Source of the DNA: Candidatus Zhuqueibacterota bacterium
Lineage (GTDB): Bacteria; Zhuqueibacterota; Zhuqueibacteria; Zhuqueibacterales; Geothermadaptataceae
NCBI GenBank assembly: GCA_030950365.1
Contig: JAUZRQ010000110.1
Coordinates: 1 to 35,415 of the forward strand
Direction: 5' to 3'
Length of the DNA: 35,415 nucleotides
Shown in pieces: positions 8,366 to 16,872 of this stretch. How positions within the stretch are numbered: the stretch's first letter is position 1; each line of letters opens with the position of its first letter. Made by a program: the position numbers and the translations under genes. The notes under the pieces were generated by a model that was not told where the DNA came from, ran no database searches, and saw only the letters and a program-made list of their open reading frames with translations.

Positions 8366-8620
8366 TTTCGGTGCTTTGTGGAATAAAACTGAGAAAGTCT
8401 CTATTAAGCATTTATAGTGAGCTCCCATCCGACTTTCAATGACGACCTGTTTGGGACATGCTGAAATGTAGGAAGCTCTAAATAAATCTCAGAATGCTGT
8501 ATGGCTTACGTGTATCCCAAAAACTACTTTTTCAATATTTCTATTGAATTTTGCATTCCTGTTGTATTTATTTGGTAAGTCGCAGGAATTGTTCATCAAC
8601 ACCAACCCGGAGATGAGATT
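8366..8620. other. Gene-free interval before ccmE
   Basis: No open frame of substance and no recognised RNA. Visible structure: a perfect 7-bp inverted repeat TTCAATA-TTTC-TATTGAA at 8531-8548, and a distant imperfect pairing between GAGCTCCC (about 8419) and the GGAAGCTC near 8471. The ccmE ribosome binding site CGGAGATGAG lies at its right end. The interval probably holds the ccmE promoter, but I could not pick a convincing -35/-10 pair. Confidence 0.4.
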
Positions 8621-9052
8621 ATGTCCAGGAACAAAAAAGTCTATGTCGCTTTTCTGGCCGTTGTGCTGGCAATGGCTTTTCTTATATTGTGGGGCTTCAA
8701 TGAACAGACCATGGTTTATTACTCCACGGTCAAGGAATTGAAGGCCCGCGGCGCCGACGCCTATGGCCGGGGATTTCGTGTCAGTGGCAAAGTGGTGCCG
8801 GGCACGGTCGAACGGGCAACCGATCGCGTGCATGCGTCGTTCGTGATCAGCGAGGAAGGCGAAACGCTGCGAATTGAATATGACGGTATTTTGCCAGATA
8901 CTTTCAAAGAAGACATCGAAGTATTGATCGAAGGCACCATGCAGGCGAATGGCACATTTAAGGCCAGCAATGTTTTCACCAAATGCGCCAGCAAATATGA
9001 ACCCATGGACGAAGGCACTCAGGAGCAAGCCAGGCGAACAAGCACGTATTGA
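8621..9052 (+). CDS. ccmE: Cytochrome c maturation protein CcmE, Cys-type variant
   Basis: Membrane-anchored haem chaperone of System I cytochrome c biogenesis: it binds haem covalently outside the membrane and passes it to CcmF. The 143-residue protein has an N-terminal anchor (about residues 7-26) and an OB-fold domain (VKELKARGADAYGRGFRVSG, then VPGTVERAT). In classical CcmE the haem-binding residue is a histidine in HxxxY. Here the equivalent site reads C122-A-S-K-Y126 (TKCASKYEP). That CxxxY form is known from archaea and some bacteria with a System I variant lacking CcmH. The start has a GGAG site. It sits 86 bases upstream of ccmF. Confidence 0.9.
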   Translation: MSRNKKVYVAFLAVVLAMAFLILWGFNEQTMVYYSTVKELKARGADAYGRGFRVSGKVVPGTVERATDRVHASFVISEEGETLRIEYDGILPDTFKEDIEVLIEGTMQANGTFKASNVFTKCASKYEPMDEGTQEQARRTSTY

Positions 9053-9138
9053 AAATCGATGATTGGGGCTGAGACTACGGTGTGAAAAGGAAGGTAGATT
9101 GCAAATCGATAGAAAAACTTTATTAATGGAGCAAGGCC

Positions 9139-11139
9139 ATGCTATCTGATTTCGGGCACCTCTTTATGATTATGGCGCTTTCCAGTGCCGTCTATGCATT
9201 ATTCGCTTCTTTTTTAGGACTGTACCGCAAAAGCACCGAACTGGTACTATCGGCCGAGCGAGCTGCCATTGCCACAACGGCTTTTATTACACTGGCCATT
9301 GTCGCATTAGAGCAGGCGCTGCTGAGCAGCGATTTTCGCTATGAATATGTTGCCAGCTATACGAACCGTGCCTTACCAGCATTTTTTAAATTCACCGCTC
9401 TGTGGGCAGGCCAGGCAGGTTCACTGCTGTTTTGGGCTTGGATTTTAGTCCTTTATATTATGGTGATGTTGGTTACTTATCGAAAAAGGCTTCAAGCCGA
9501 CATGCCCTTTGTCCTGGGGATTCTAATGGGTATTGTCATTTTCTTTCTTAGTTTAACAACCTTTGTCACCAACCCCTTTGAACTGCTCCCTCAACCGGTT
9601 CCGGATGGGCGCGGCCTAAATCCCCTTTTACAGCACTGGGCTATGGTCATTCATCCACCCATTTTATATTTGGGATATGTTGGATTTGCTATCCCGTTTG
9701 CCTTTGCACTGGGCGCCTTGATGCGAGGAAAGACGGGCAATGAATGGGTTAAAAATGTCCGCCGCTGGACCATCGTACCATGGTTCTTTTTAGGGATCGG
9801 CATTCTCCTGGGGGGAAAATGGGCTTATATGGAACTCGGATGGGGCGGCTATTGGGCCTGGGACCCGGTGGAAAACGCAGCCTTCATGCCCTGGTTAACT
9901 GGCACGGCATTTCTGCATTCGATTATCATCCAGGAAAAAAAGGACATGCTCAAAATCTGGAATATCGTGCTCATCTTTTTAACGTTTGCGCTATCAATTT
10001 TCGGGACGTTCCTAACCCGAAGCGGCGTTATTTCATCGGTGCATTCGTTCACACAGTCGTCCATCGGTCCGCTTTTTCTTGGCTTTGTGGTATTTATCCT
10101 TGTTTCTTCCTTTGGCTTCCTTTTCTTGCGCATCGATCGGCTTAAAAGCAAGGCACGCCTCGAATCGATTGTTTCGCGTGAATCGGCTTTTCTAATCAAT
10201 AATGTCGTGTTTGTGGGGGCGTGTTTTGCGGTATTCTGGGGTACGGTATTTCCGGTGGTGTCTGAAGCCGTGCGTGGGGTTAAAATCACAGTAGGTCCTC
10301 CCTTTTTCAATGCCGTTAATGTGCCGATTTTCCTGTTTCTGCTGTTTCTCACCGGCGTAGGACCACTGGTGGCCTGGCGCAAATCCTCCCCGCAGTATTT
10401 GAAGCGACTTTTCCTGTGGCCAACCGTTGCGATGGTAGGAACCTATATTGTCCTGTTTGCGATTGGCGTGCGACACCAATACGCGCTACTTAGTTTTGCC
10501 CTCGGTGTGTTTGTTACGGCCACAATAGTTGCTGAATATCACCGAGGCGCAATGGCGCGCATGAAAAAATTTGGCGAGGGATATTTGAAGGCTGTGGTCA
10601 ACCTCACCTTGAAAAATAAGCGCCGTTATGGCGGTTATATAGTTCATTTTGCCATGGTGTTAATTTTTTTCGGGGTTGCTGGTTCTGCCTTTGACACCGA
10701 AATCGAGGCCAACCTCAAAAAAGGCGAATCGGTCAAAATTGGTCACTATGAAGTCATTTATGAAGGCTATTTCACCGGTCAGGATGCAAATAAACAGTGG
10801 CTCCGAACAGATCTGGCTTTGAAGAGAGATGGTAAACTAGTCAAGAAAATCCATCCACAGCGTCATTTTTATCTGGCTCAGGAACAGCCGACAACCGAAG
10901 TAGCAGTGTATAGCACGCTGCTATCGGATTTCTATGTAGTACTGGTAGGGGTGGATGACAAAACCGAAGCAGCCAGCTTTAAAATATATTTGAAGCCGTT
11001 GGTGATGCTGGTCTGGTTGGGCGGGCTGGTTCTGGTGTTTGGTACCATTATCTGCCTGCTGCCGGATGAGCGCCGAGGCGAAAAAAACGAACGAAAATTT
11101 GGAACCCCAGCAAAAGAGGTAACTGCCGTACATGAATAA
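9139..11139 (+). CDS. ccmF: Cytochrome c haem lyase subunit CcmF
   Basis: Polytopic inner-membrane haem lyase subunit that attaches haem to apocytochrome c. It has 666 residues with many membrane helices, as usual for the family. Key parts are HWAMVIHPPILYLGYVGF (about residues 166-183, with conserved histidines), the tryptophan-rich WWD haem-handling segment around residues 229-252 (GWGGYWAWDPVEN), a second HS pair in GTAFLHS, and a periplasmic C-terminal domain after about residue 500. It is preceded by ccmE and overlaps add by 8 bases. The other System I genes (ccmABC, ccmG) are not in the window. Base composition is somewhat more AT-rich than the suf genes downstream. Confidence 0.93.
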   Translation: MLSDFGHLFMIMALSSAVYALFASFLGLYRKSTELVLSAERAAIATTAFITLAIVALEQALLSSDFRYEYVASYTNRALPAFFKFTALWAGQAGSLLFWAWILVLYIMVMLVTYRKRLQADMPFVLGILMGIVIFFLSLTTFVTNPFELLPQPVPDGRGLNPLLQHWAMVIHPPILYLGYVGFAIPFAFALGALMRGKTGNEWVKNVRRWTIVPWFFLGIGILLGGKWAYMELGWGGYWAWDPVENAAFMPWLTGTAFLHSIIIQEKKDMLKIWNIVLIFLTFALSIFGTFLTRSGVISSVHSFTQSSIGPLFLGFVVFILVSSFGFLFLRIDRLKSKARLESIVSRESAFLINNVVFVGACFAVFWGTVFPVVSEAVRGVKITVGPPFFNAVNVPIFLFLLFLTGVGPLVAWRKSSPQYLKRLFLWPTVAMVGTYIVLFAIGVRHQYALLSFALGVFVTATIVAEYHRGAMARMKKFGEGYLKAVVNLTLKNKRRYGGYIVHFAMVLIFFGVAGSAFDTEIEANLKKGESVKIGHYEVIYEGYFTGQDANKQWLRTDLALKRDGKLVKKIHPQRHFYLAQEQPTTEVAVYSTLLSDFYVVLVGVDDKTEAASFKIYLKPLVMLVWLGGLVLVFGTIICLLPDERRGEKNERKFGTPAKEVTAVHE

Positions 11140-12187
11140 TCAACACAAGCATCTGGAAATCACACGGGACTTTCTGTTTCAGTTACCGAAGACAGACCTT
11201 CATGTACACCTCGATGGTTCTCTGAGACCGGAGACTGTGGCAGATTTGGCACGCAAGCAAAATGTCGATTTGCCAAGCTATGAACCCAAAGACGTGGAAA
11301 AGCTGCTGACGGTGCAGGGCAAAGTCGATAACCTTGGTAAATACATAGAAAAATTCGACATTACCCTGTCAGTGTTGCAGACTGAGGAAGCATTGCGTCG
11401 GACGGCTTATGAGCTGGCAGAAGATGCGGCAGCGGAAAACATTCGTTACATGGAGGTGCGATATTCGCCCATTTTACATCAGGAAAAAGGTTTGGATTTA
11501 AACACCATTGTCGATGCGGTATTGGACGGTCTGCATGAGGCGGAGAAAAAATTCAATATTCGTACCGGCGTGATCATCTGCGGTATTCGCAGCATTCATC
11601 CGGAAACCTCGTTGATGCTGGCTGAGCTGGCCGTATCGTACAAAGGCAAAGGTGTGGTTGCGTTCGATCTAGCAGGGGTTGAATACAACTACCCAGCCAA
11701 AGATCACATCAAGGCATTTTACCACGTGCGCAACAACAACATCAACTGCACGTTGCACGCCGGCGAGGCCTTCGGACCGGCCAGCATTCATCAGGCCATT
11801 CACTATTGCGGCGCACACCGCATCGGGCATGGTACGCGGCTGATTGAGGATGAGGACCTGCTAAATTACGTCCGCGATCACCGTATTCCCCTGGAAATAT
11901 GCCTGACCAGCAACGTGCAAACCCAGAGCGTACCCAGCATTGAGGCGCATCCGTTCAAGTACTATCTGGAAAAGCAGTTGCGTGTTACTTTGAATACGGA
12001 CAACCGGCTGATCAGCGGAACCACGATGACGGATGAGCTCTGGCTGGCGGTCCAGACGTTTCACCTCTCGTTTGAACAAATCACGAAAGTCATTTTGAAC
12101 GGTTTTAAAAGTGTATTTTTACCATTCGACGAAAAGGTGGAAATCTACCAAAAAGCCAAGGCAGAGATTTTTAAGCTGGCTTCTTAA
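11132..12187 (+). CDS. add: Adenosine deaminase
   Basis: Zinc hydrolase converting adenosine (and deoxyadenosine) to inosine in purine salvage; cytoplasmic. The 351-residue protein has the amidohydrolase TIM-barrel signatures: H24-x-H26 (KTDLHVHLDGS), the catalytic CTLHAGEAFGP, GHGTRLIED, and SNVQTQSVP. The metal aspartate is in TLNTDNRLISGTT. The second residue after that aspartate is N where many ADAs have D, a known variation in bacterial enzymes. An aminofutalosine or adenine deaminase is less likely given HAGEAFGP. Its ATG lies inside the end of ccmF (ATGAATAA overlap), so translation is probably coupled. A strong terminator follows at 12246-12282. Confidence 0.87.
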   Translation: MNNQHKHLEITRDFLFQLPKTDLHVHLDGSLRPETVADLARKQNVDLPSYEPKDVEKLLTVQGKVDNLGKYIEKFDITLSVLQTEEALRRTAYELAEDAAAENIRYMEVRYSPILHQEKGLDLNTIVDAVLDGLHEAEKKFNIRTGVIICGIRSIHPETSLMLAELAVSYKGKGVVAFDLAGVEYNYPAKDHIKAFYHVRNNNINCTLHAGEAFGPASIHQAIHYCGAHRIGHGTRLIEDEDLLNYVRDHRIPLEICLTSNVQTQSVPSIEAHPFKYYLEKQLRVTLNTDNRLISGTTMTDELWLAVQTFHLSFEQITKVILNGFKSVFLPFDEKVEIYQKAKAEIFKLAS

Positions 12188-12245
12188 AATCTCATTCGGG
12201 CAACGTCACGCTTTAGTTTTTGATGAAGCTTATCGAAAAAATTAT

Positions 12246-12282
12246 AAAATCCCCATTTTTCTCTTGAAAAATGGGGATTTTT
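12246..12282 (+). terminator. Rho-independent terminator after add
   Basis: AAAATCCCCATTTTT (12246-12260) pairs with AAAAATGGGGATTTTT (12267-12282) around the loop CTCTTG, ending in a T-run. It closes the ccmE-ccmF-add unit. With A-runs on the left side it may also work in reverse. Its right half overlaps the -35 element of the suf promoter. Confidence 0.85.
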
Positions 12283-12292
12283 GTATTATACT
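12264..12292 (+). promoter_or_regulatory. Promoter of the rrf2-suf operon
   Basis: TTGAAA (12264-12269) and TATACT (12287-12292) are 17 bases apart, a good sigma-70 match. Predicted start is near 12299, inside the operator at 12294-12318. The -35 box lies in the loop and right arm of the upstream terminator. Confidence 0.65.
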
Positions 12293-12293
12293 T

Positions 12294-12318
12294 ATATCCG
12301 ACCAAATTAGTCGTATTT
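12294..12318 (+). promoter_or_regulatory. Rrf2/IscR-type operator
   Basis: Imperfect inverted repeat with half-sites ATATCCGAC and GTCGTATTT separated by seven A/T-rich bases; seven of nine positions are symmetric. It resembles the IscR type-1 site, with GAC and GTC cores about seven bases apart. It covers the predicted transcription start of the operon whose first gene is an Rrf2 regulator, so autorepression is likely. Confidence 0.65.
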
Positions 12319-12332
12319 AGTGAAAAGGCTAT

Positions 12333-12743
12333 ATGTTAAAATTATCCAAAAAATCCGAATACGGTATCATTGCGTTAAAGCATATATACCTTCACGGCCC
12401 GGAGCATCTGAGTTCAGCCCGTGAGATATCGCAAAGGTATCTTATACCGGTCGAAATCATGGCCAAGATTCTGCAGAGTCTTGCCAGAGCCGGGCTGGTA
12501 GAGAGTATCAAAGGCGCCAGAGGCGGGTATCGACTTTTGAAGGATGCCGCCGATATTTCAGTGAAAGATGTCGTGCACGCAATTGAGGGGCCCGTTGGCC
12601 TTGTAGAATGCGCCCTGGAGGCTGACGGGTGCTCTTGCGTGCAGTATAATCTTGGCGTTTGCAATATTGACGAGCCACTAGCAAAAATTCAGTTTGAATT
12701 TGAAAAATTCCTCGATAGGATAAAATTACCCGACTTGGCCTGA
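12333..12743 (+). CDS. Rrf2 family Fe-S sensing transcriptional regulator
   Basis: Winged-helix Rrf2/IscR-family repressor, 136 residues. The DNA-binding part includes KKSEYGIIALKHIYLHG and the wing GARGGYRLL near residues 61-69. Cysteines C93, C100, C102 and C110 follow, close to the C92/C98/C104 cluster ligands of E. coli IscR, so an Fe-S cluster in the effector region is likely. It is the first gene of the suf operon and is preceded by a fitting operator. By analogy with IscR or cyanobacterial SufR it would repress the operon when cluster supply is sufficient. The ribosome binding site is weak (AAAAGG). I leave the symbol empty because iscR versus sufR orthology cannot be settled by eye. 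Confidence 0.85.
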   Translation: MLKLSKKSEYGIIALKHIYLHGPEHLSSAREISQRYLIPVEIMAKILQSLARAGLVESIKGARGGYRLLKDAADISVKDVVHAIEGPVGLVECALEADGCSCVQYNLGVCNIDEPLAKIQFEFEKFLDRIKLPDLA

Positions 12744-12763
12744 ATTTTTTCGCGGAGGTAGCT

Positions 12764-13087
12764 ATGATTACCATTACCGAGAAGGCGATTGACGAAATCA
12801 GAAAAATTCTCGAGCAGGAAAACGAGCCGGATCTCTTCTTGCGCGTGGGCGTGCAGGGGGGAGGCTGTTCCGGTTTATCCTATTTTCTCAGTCTCGATAA
12901 AGAAATCCGTCCTCAGGATAAAATCCTCGAGCACGATGGTGTCAAGGTAGTGGTGGATTCGAAGAGTGCCATGTATCTCGAGGGCACCATCCTTGATTTT
13001 ACCGATGGCTTGATGGGAAGAGGGTTTGTGTTTAACAATCCGAACGCCGTTCGAACTTGCGGCTGCGGGTCGTCCTTTTCCGTCTAA
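12764..13087 (+). CDS. sufA: A-type Fe-S cluster carrier (SufA/IscA/ErpA family)
   Basis: A 107-residue HesB/IscA-family carrier that accepts Fe-S clusters from the SUF scaffold and delivers them to apoproteins. The three conserved cysteines are present: C35 in VQGGGCSGLSY, and C99 and C101 in TCGCGSSF. The ATG is preceded by GGAGGT at five bases, one of the best ribosome binding sites in the region, in keeping with a carrier made in quantity. It lies 20 bases after the rrf2 stop and 57 bases before sufC. The name sufA is given from operon position; ErpA or IscA would be equally compatible by sequence. Confidence 0.88.
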   Translation: MITITEKAIDEIRKILEQENEPDLFLRVGVQGGGCSGLSYFLSLDKEIRPQDKILEHDGVKVVVDSKSAMYLEGTILDFTDGLMGRGFVFNNPNAVRTCGCGSSFSV

Positions 13088-13144
13088 TTTCATTAAAACC
13101 CAAAATCGATTGATGTATCAGCAAAACCAAAGGAAGGGAGTTTT

Positions 13145-13900
13145 ATGAGCCTTGCAAAGAAACTGGAAATCAAGAACCTGCATGTGAGAACTGAAGATAA
13201 AGAGATTTTGAAGGGACTCGATTTAACCATAAATGTCGGTGAAATACATGCAATTATGGGGCCAAACGGGTCTGGAAAAAGCACACTGGCCAATACGCTT
13301 TTGGGACATCCGAATTATGAGATCACCGACGGCGATATTCTTCTGGATGGAGAAAGCCTTCTGGAGATGGAACCGGATGAGCGGGCCAAGCGTGGATTGT
13401 TTTTGGCCTTTCAATATCCTGCCGAAATCCCGGGGGTGAGCGTGATGAATTTTCTGCGCCTGGCCACCAAAGCCCGGGTGAACGGCAATGGCAAAGAAAT
13501 GAGCATTAGCGAGTTCCGCAAGCTGCTGAAGGAAAAATTAGAACTGCTGCAAATGGATGATTCGTTTTTGAACCGCTATCTTAATGATGGCTTCTCGGGT
13601 GGCGAGAAAAAACGCATGGAAATTTTGCAGCTTGCGGTGTTAAAACCCAGCATCGCGATTCTGGACGAGACCGATTCCGGTCTCGATATCGATGCTCTGA
13701 AAACTGTGGCCGCCGGTTTCAACAGCCTGGTTGGCCCGGATTTTGGCGCCCTGGTGATTACGCACTATCAGCGGATACTCAACTACATCAAACCGAATTA
13801 CGTTCACATTCTGGTGGATGGCAAAATCGCCAAATCCGGTGGGCCCGAGCTGGCCCTGCATCTGGAAGAGCATGGTTATGCCTGGATTACGGAAAAGTAA
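13145..13900 (+). CDS. sufC: Fe-S cluster assembly ATPase SufC
   Basis: Soluble ABC-type ATPase of the SufBC2D scaffold complex; it drives the conformational change needed for cluster assembly. It has 251 residues with Walker A GPNGSGKST (39-47), the SufC-characteristic ABC signature GFSGGEKKRMEILQ (about 147-160) and Walker B SIAILDETDSGLD. It has no membrane partner of the transporter kind. Start is well supported by AGGAAGGGAG upstream. It is followed by sufB after 33 bases, the sufC-sufB order common in many bacteria. Confidence 0.96.
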   Translation: MSLAKKLEIKNLHVRTEDKEILKGLDLTINVGEIHAIMGPNGSGKSTLANTLLGHPNYEITDGDILLDGESLLEMEPDERAKRGLFLAFQYPAEIPGVSVMNFLRLATKARVNGNGKEMSISEFRKLLKEKLELLQMDDSFLNRYLNDGFSGGEKKRMEILQLAVLKPSIAILDETDSGLDIDALKTVAAGFNSLVGPDFGALVITHYQRILNYIKPNYVHILVDGKIAKSGGPELALHLEEHGYAWITEK

Positions 13901-13933
13901 GTCCGCTTTAAGCAAACCCTAAAGGAGAACATC

Positions 13934-15337
13934 ATGGCTACTAACCCGGTAGACCTTAATTTTGATGAATATAAATACGGCTTTAAAGATCCGGAGAATT
14001 ACGTCTTTAAGCCGGAAAAGGGGCTGAGCCGTGAGGTCATCATAAAGCTCTCGAAAATGAAAGATGAGCCCGAGTGGATGACCGAATACCGGCTCAAAGC
14101 ATACGAGCATTTCATGAAGCGGCCAATGCCCACCTGGGGGCCGGATTTGTCGCAGCTCGACCTGGATGACATTTATTATTACATCCGGCCGACCGAGCAT
14201 ATGGAACGCTCATGGGATGACGTGCCGGAGACTATTCGCGAGACGTTCGAGCGATTAGGCATTCCCGAGGCCGAGCGTAAATATCTCGCGGGGGTCGGCG
14301 CACAATACGAATCCGAAATGGTGTATCACAGCCTGCTCGAACATCTTGAGGAACAGGGGGTGATTTTCCTGAGCATCGAGGATGGCCTGAAGCAACACCC
14401 CGACCTGTTCAAGCAATATTTCGGCACAGTCGTGCCCATGAACGACAACAAGTTCGCTTCCCTGAACAGCGCGGTATGGTCGGGTGGTTCGTTTGTATAT
14501 GTGCCCCCGGGCGTGAAAGTGGACATGCCGCTGCAGGCGTATTTCCGCCTTAACGCCGCCAATGTGGGCCAATTCGAGCGGACGCTGATCATCGCCGATG
14601 AAGGCGCTTATGTGAATTACGTAGAAGGCTGCACGGCACCGATTTACAGCACCGATTCCTTTCACAGTGGCGTGATTGAAATTGTGGTCAAAAAAGGTGC
14701 ACGTGTCCGTTACACTACCATTCAGAATTGGTCTAGCAATGTGTACAACCTGGTCACACAGCGGGCCATTGTGGAAGAAGAGGGCACGATGGAATGGGTG
14801 GATGCCAATCTCGGATCGAAAGTGACCATGAAATACCCGTCCTGCTATCTTATGGGACGGGGCGCTCGCGGTGAGATTCTGTCTTTGGCCTTTGCCAGCA
14901 AAGGGCAGCATCAAGATGCCGGCGGAAAAATGGTGCACGTGGCCCCTGACACCTATTCGACCATCGTATCTAAGTCCATCAGCAAGGCCGGTGGCCGTTC
15001 AAGCTACCGCGGACTGCTGAAAGTGTATCCTGGCGCCACTGGCGTCAAATCCAACGTGCGCTGCGACGCGCTATTGATGGACGATTATTCGCGCTCAGAC
15101 ACCTATCCATACATCGAAATTGACGAAGACGATGTGACTATCGGTCACGAAGCGTCGGTTAGCAAGGTTGGCGAGGAGCAGCTGTTTTACCTGATGAGCC
15201 GTGGTTTGAGCGAAGACGAAGCCACGACTCTAATTGTGCGCGGGTTCATTGAACCGCTGGTAAAAGAGCTGCCAATGGAATACGCCGTGGAAATGAACCG
15301 TCTGATCGAGCTTGAAATGGAAGGCTCCATTGGCTAA
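13934..15337 (+). CDS. sufB: Fe-S cluster assembly scaffold protein SufB
   Basis: Scaffold subunit of SufBC2D, 467 residues with the beta-helix repeat core. The conserved [20 protein letters not shown] contains the cysteine equivalent to E. coli SufB Cys254, thought to accept sulfur. Near the C-terminus E. coli has Cys405 in NGFC; here the place reads VRGFIEP, as in the Bacillus-type SufB. The ending [18 protein letters not shown] is the usual family terminus. The ribosome binding site AAAGGAGAA is good. A terminator-like hairpin lies between this gene and sufD. Confidence 0.96.
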   Translation: MATNPVDLNFDEYKYGFKDPENYVFKPEKGLSREVIIKLSKMKDEPEWMTEYRLKAYEHFMKRPMPTWGPDLSQLDLDDIYYYIRPTEHMERSWDDVPETIRETFERLGIPEAERKYLAGVGAQYESEMVYHSLLEHLEEQGVIFLSIEDGLKQHPDLFKQYFGTVVPMNDNKFASLNSAVWSGGSFVYVPPGVKVDMPLQAYFRLNAANVGQFERTLIIADEGAYVNYVEGCTAPIYSTDSFHSGVIEIVVKKGARVRYTTIQNWSSNVYNLVTQRAIVEEEGTMEWVDANLGSKVTMKYPSCYLMGRGARGEILSLAFASKGQHQDAGGKMVHVAPDTYSTIVSKSISKAGGRSSYRGLLKVYPGATGVKSNVRCDALLMDDYSRSDTYPYIEIDEDDVTIGHEASVSKVGEEQLFYLMSRGLSEDEATTLIVRGFIEPLVKELPMEYAVEMNRLIELEMEGSIG

Positions 15338-15418
15338 AATCTCAAAGCAGGATTCCGCAATGCAGGTAACTATCTGAATACCGTTTTAAACCGATTGCGA
15401 ACCTATGATAAGTTGTGC

Positions 15419-15458
15419 AGAGCTTCTGTCGGTTTTCAAGGCAGAGGCTCTATTTTTT
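15419..15458 (+). terminator. Intrinsic-terminator-like hairpin between sufB and sufD
   Basis: AGAGCTTCTGTC (15419-15430) pairs along all twelve positions with GGCAGAGGCTCT (15440-15451), two of them G-U, around a nine-base loop; an A and six T's (15453-15458) follow. It sits in the unusually long 150-base gap between sufB and sufD, inside an operon whose other gaps are -11 to 57 bases. It probably gives partial termination or RNA processing, lowering sufD-sufU relative to sufA-sufC-sufB. Confidence 0.65.
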
Positions 15459-15487
15459 GATTGAATTTGAAGTTAAGGAGGTGAAGC

Positions 15488-16861
15488 GTGTTACACCCGC
15501 CGTTAGACCGTGAGGTCATGATAAAAAATGACAACCCTCATTTCACGCGTAAGAATGTGGAAGCGCTGGCCGAATGGCAGGGCAACCCAGACTGGATGCG
15601 TCAGGCGAGGCTGCAATATTTTGAGCTGTTCGAGAAACTGCCCATGCCCGGCCGACGCGATGAAGAATGGCGCAAATCCGATATCAGCAAACTGGCTTAC
15701 GATTCGTATTTGCCCTTTCTGACCGATGATCGGCCGGCCTATTCCCTGGACACCCTGCCATCAAAATTCGGCATAGAATTGCCTGATGAAGCTCAGACCA
15801 ACGGATTGTACCTCGCCGTGGACGGACGGCAGGCCTATCAGCGCCTGGCAGAGGAGCTGAAATCCAAAGGCGTTATCTGGACCGATATGAAGACAGCCGT
15901 GCGAGAATATCCCGAGCTGGTGCAGAAATACTTCATGCGGTCGGTGGATGAGAACGAAGAAAACAAATTCACCGCGCTGAACGCGGCCTTCTGGAACAGC
16001 GGCATGTTTTTGTACATCCCAAAGAATGTGGACATCGAACTGCCGTTGCATATGATCAACTGGTTCGACAGCACTAAAATGGTGCACAATCTGCATACGC
16101 TGATCGTGTTGGAGCAGGGGGCCTCAGCAGTATATTTCGATGAGTTCGCCTCCGCTGAAAAAGAGCAACAGGCATGGGTGAACAGCGCCATTGAGATTTT
16201 TGTGGAAGACGGCGCGCGCCTGCAGTACATTAGCCTGCAAAACCTGTCCGGGAACGTGTATAACTTCGCACATCGCAGGGCTCGCATCGGTCGCGATGCC
16301 GTCATGAACTGGCTGATCGGTACGTTTGGCTCCGAGTTCACTAAATCTACCATTTCCAGTATTCTGAATGGAGAAGGTGCGGAAACGCAGATGCTCGGTA
16401 TTGCGTTTGGTGAGCGCAACCGGTTTATCGATCAGCATACGCATCAAATTCACGAAGCTCCCCATACCCGAAGCGATTTGCTATTCAAAAATGCTATTAT
16501 GGAAGGCGGCCGTACCGTGTACCGTGGTGTTATTCGCATTGCTCAGCATGCCCAACGCAGTGACGCCTATCAGGCCAACCGCAATTTGATGCTGGGCGAC
16601 AATGCCCGCGCCGAGTCGATCCCGGCGCTGGAGATTATCGCCAACGATGTACGCTGCACCCACGGCGCCACAGTTGGCAAGATCGATCCAGATCAGTTGT
16701 TCTATCTACAGAGCCGCGGCCTGTCAAGGCCGGAGGCGGTGCAACTGCTGGTGCGAGGCTTTTTCTTCCCGGTGCTGCAGCACATCGACCAGGAGTACAT
16801 CGCCGGACGGATGAATGAAATCATCGAGAAACGGACCGAAACGGTGATCGATAAAATTTAG
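15488..16861 (+). CDS. sufD: Fe-S cluster assembly protein SufD
   Basis: SufB paralogue forming the other half of the SufBC2D scaffold, 457 residues. The N-terminal helical part includes MPGRRDEEWRKSD, and the C-terminal core carries RCTHGATVGKIDPDQLFYL, whose histidine matches the E. coli SufD His360 thought to help bind iron or cluster. The GTG start at 15488 is fixed by a perfect AGGAGGT five bases upstream. This strong site may compensate for the terminator-like hairpin just before it. It is followed by the Rieske gene after 11 bases. Confidence 0.94.
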   Translation: MLHPPLDREVMIKNDNPHFTRKNVEALAEWQGNPDWMRQARLQYFELFEKLPMPGRRDEEWRKSDISKLAYDSYLPFLTDDRPAYSLDTLPSKFGIELPDEAQTNGLYLAVDGRQAYQRLAEELKSKGVIWTDMKTAVREYPELVQKYFMRSVDENEENKFTALNAAFWNSGMFLYIPKNVDIELPLHMINWFDSTKMVHNLHTLIVLEQGASAVYFDEFASAEKEQQAWVNSAIEIFVEDGARLQYISLQNLSGNVYNFAHRRARIGRDAVMNWLIGTFGSEFTKSTISSILNGEGAETQMLGIAFGERNRFIDQHTHQIHEAPHTRSDLLFKNAIMEGGRTVYRGVIRIAQHAQRSDAYQANRNLMLGDNARAESIPALEIIANDVRCTHGATVGKIDPDQLFYLQSRGLSRPEAVQLLVRGFFFPVLQHIDQEYIAGRMNEIIEKRTETVIDKI

Positions 16862-16872
16862 GATTCGCAAGC

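Noticed and set aside
8366-8620. 6S RNA or another known small RNA before ccmE
   Set aside because: No extended rod-like pairing with a central bubble could be seen by eye.
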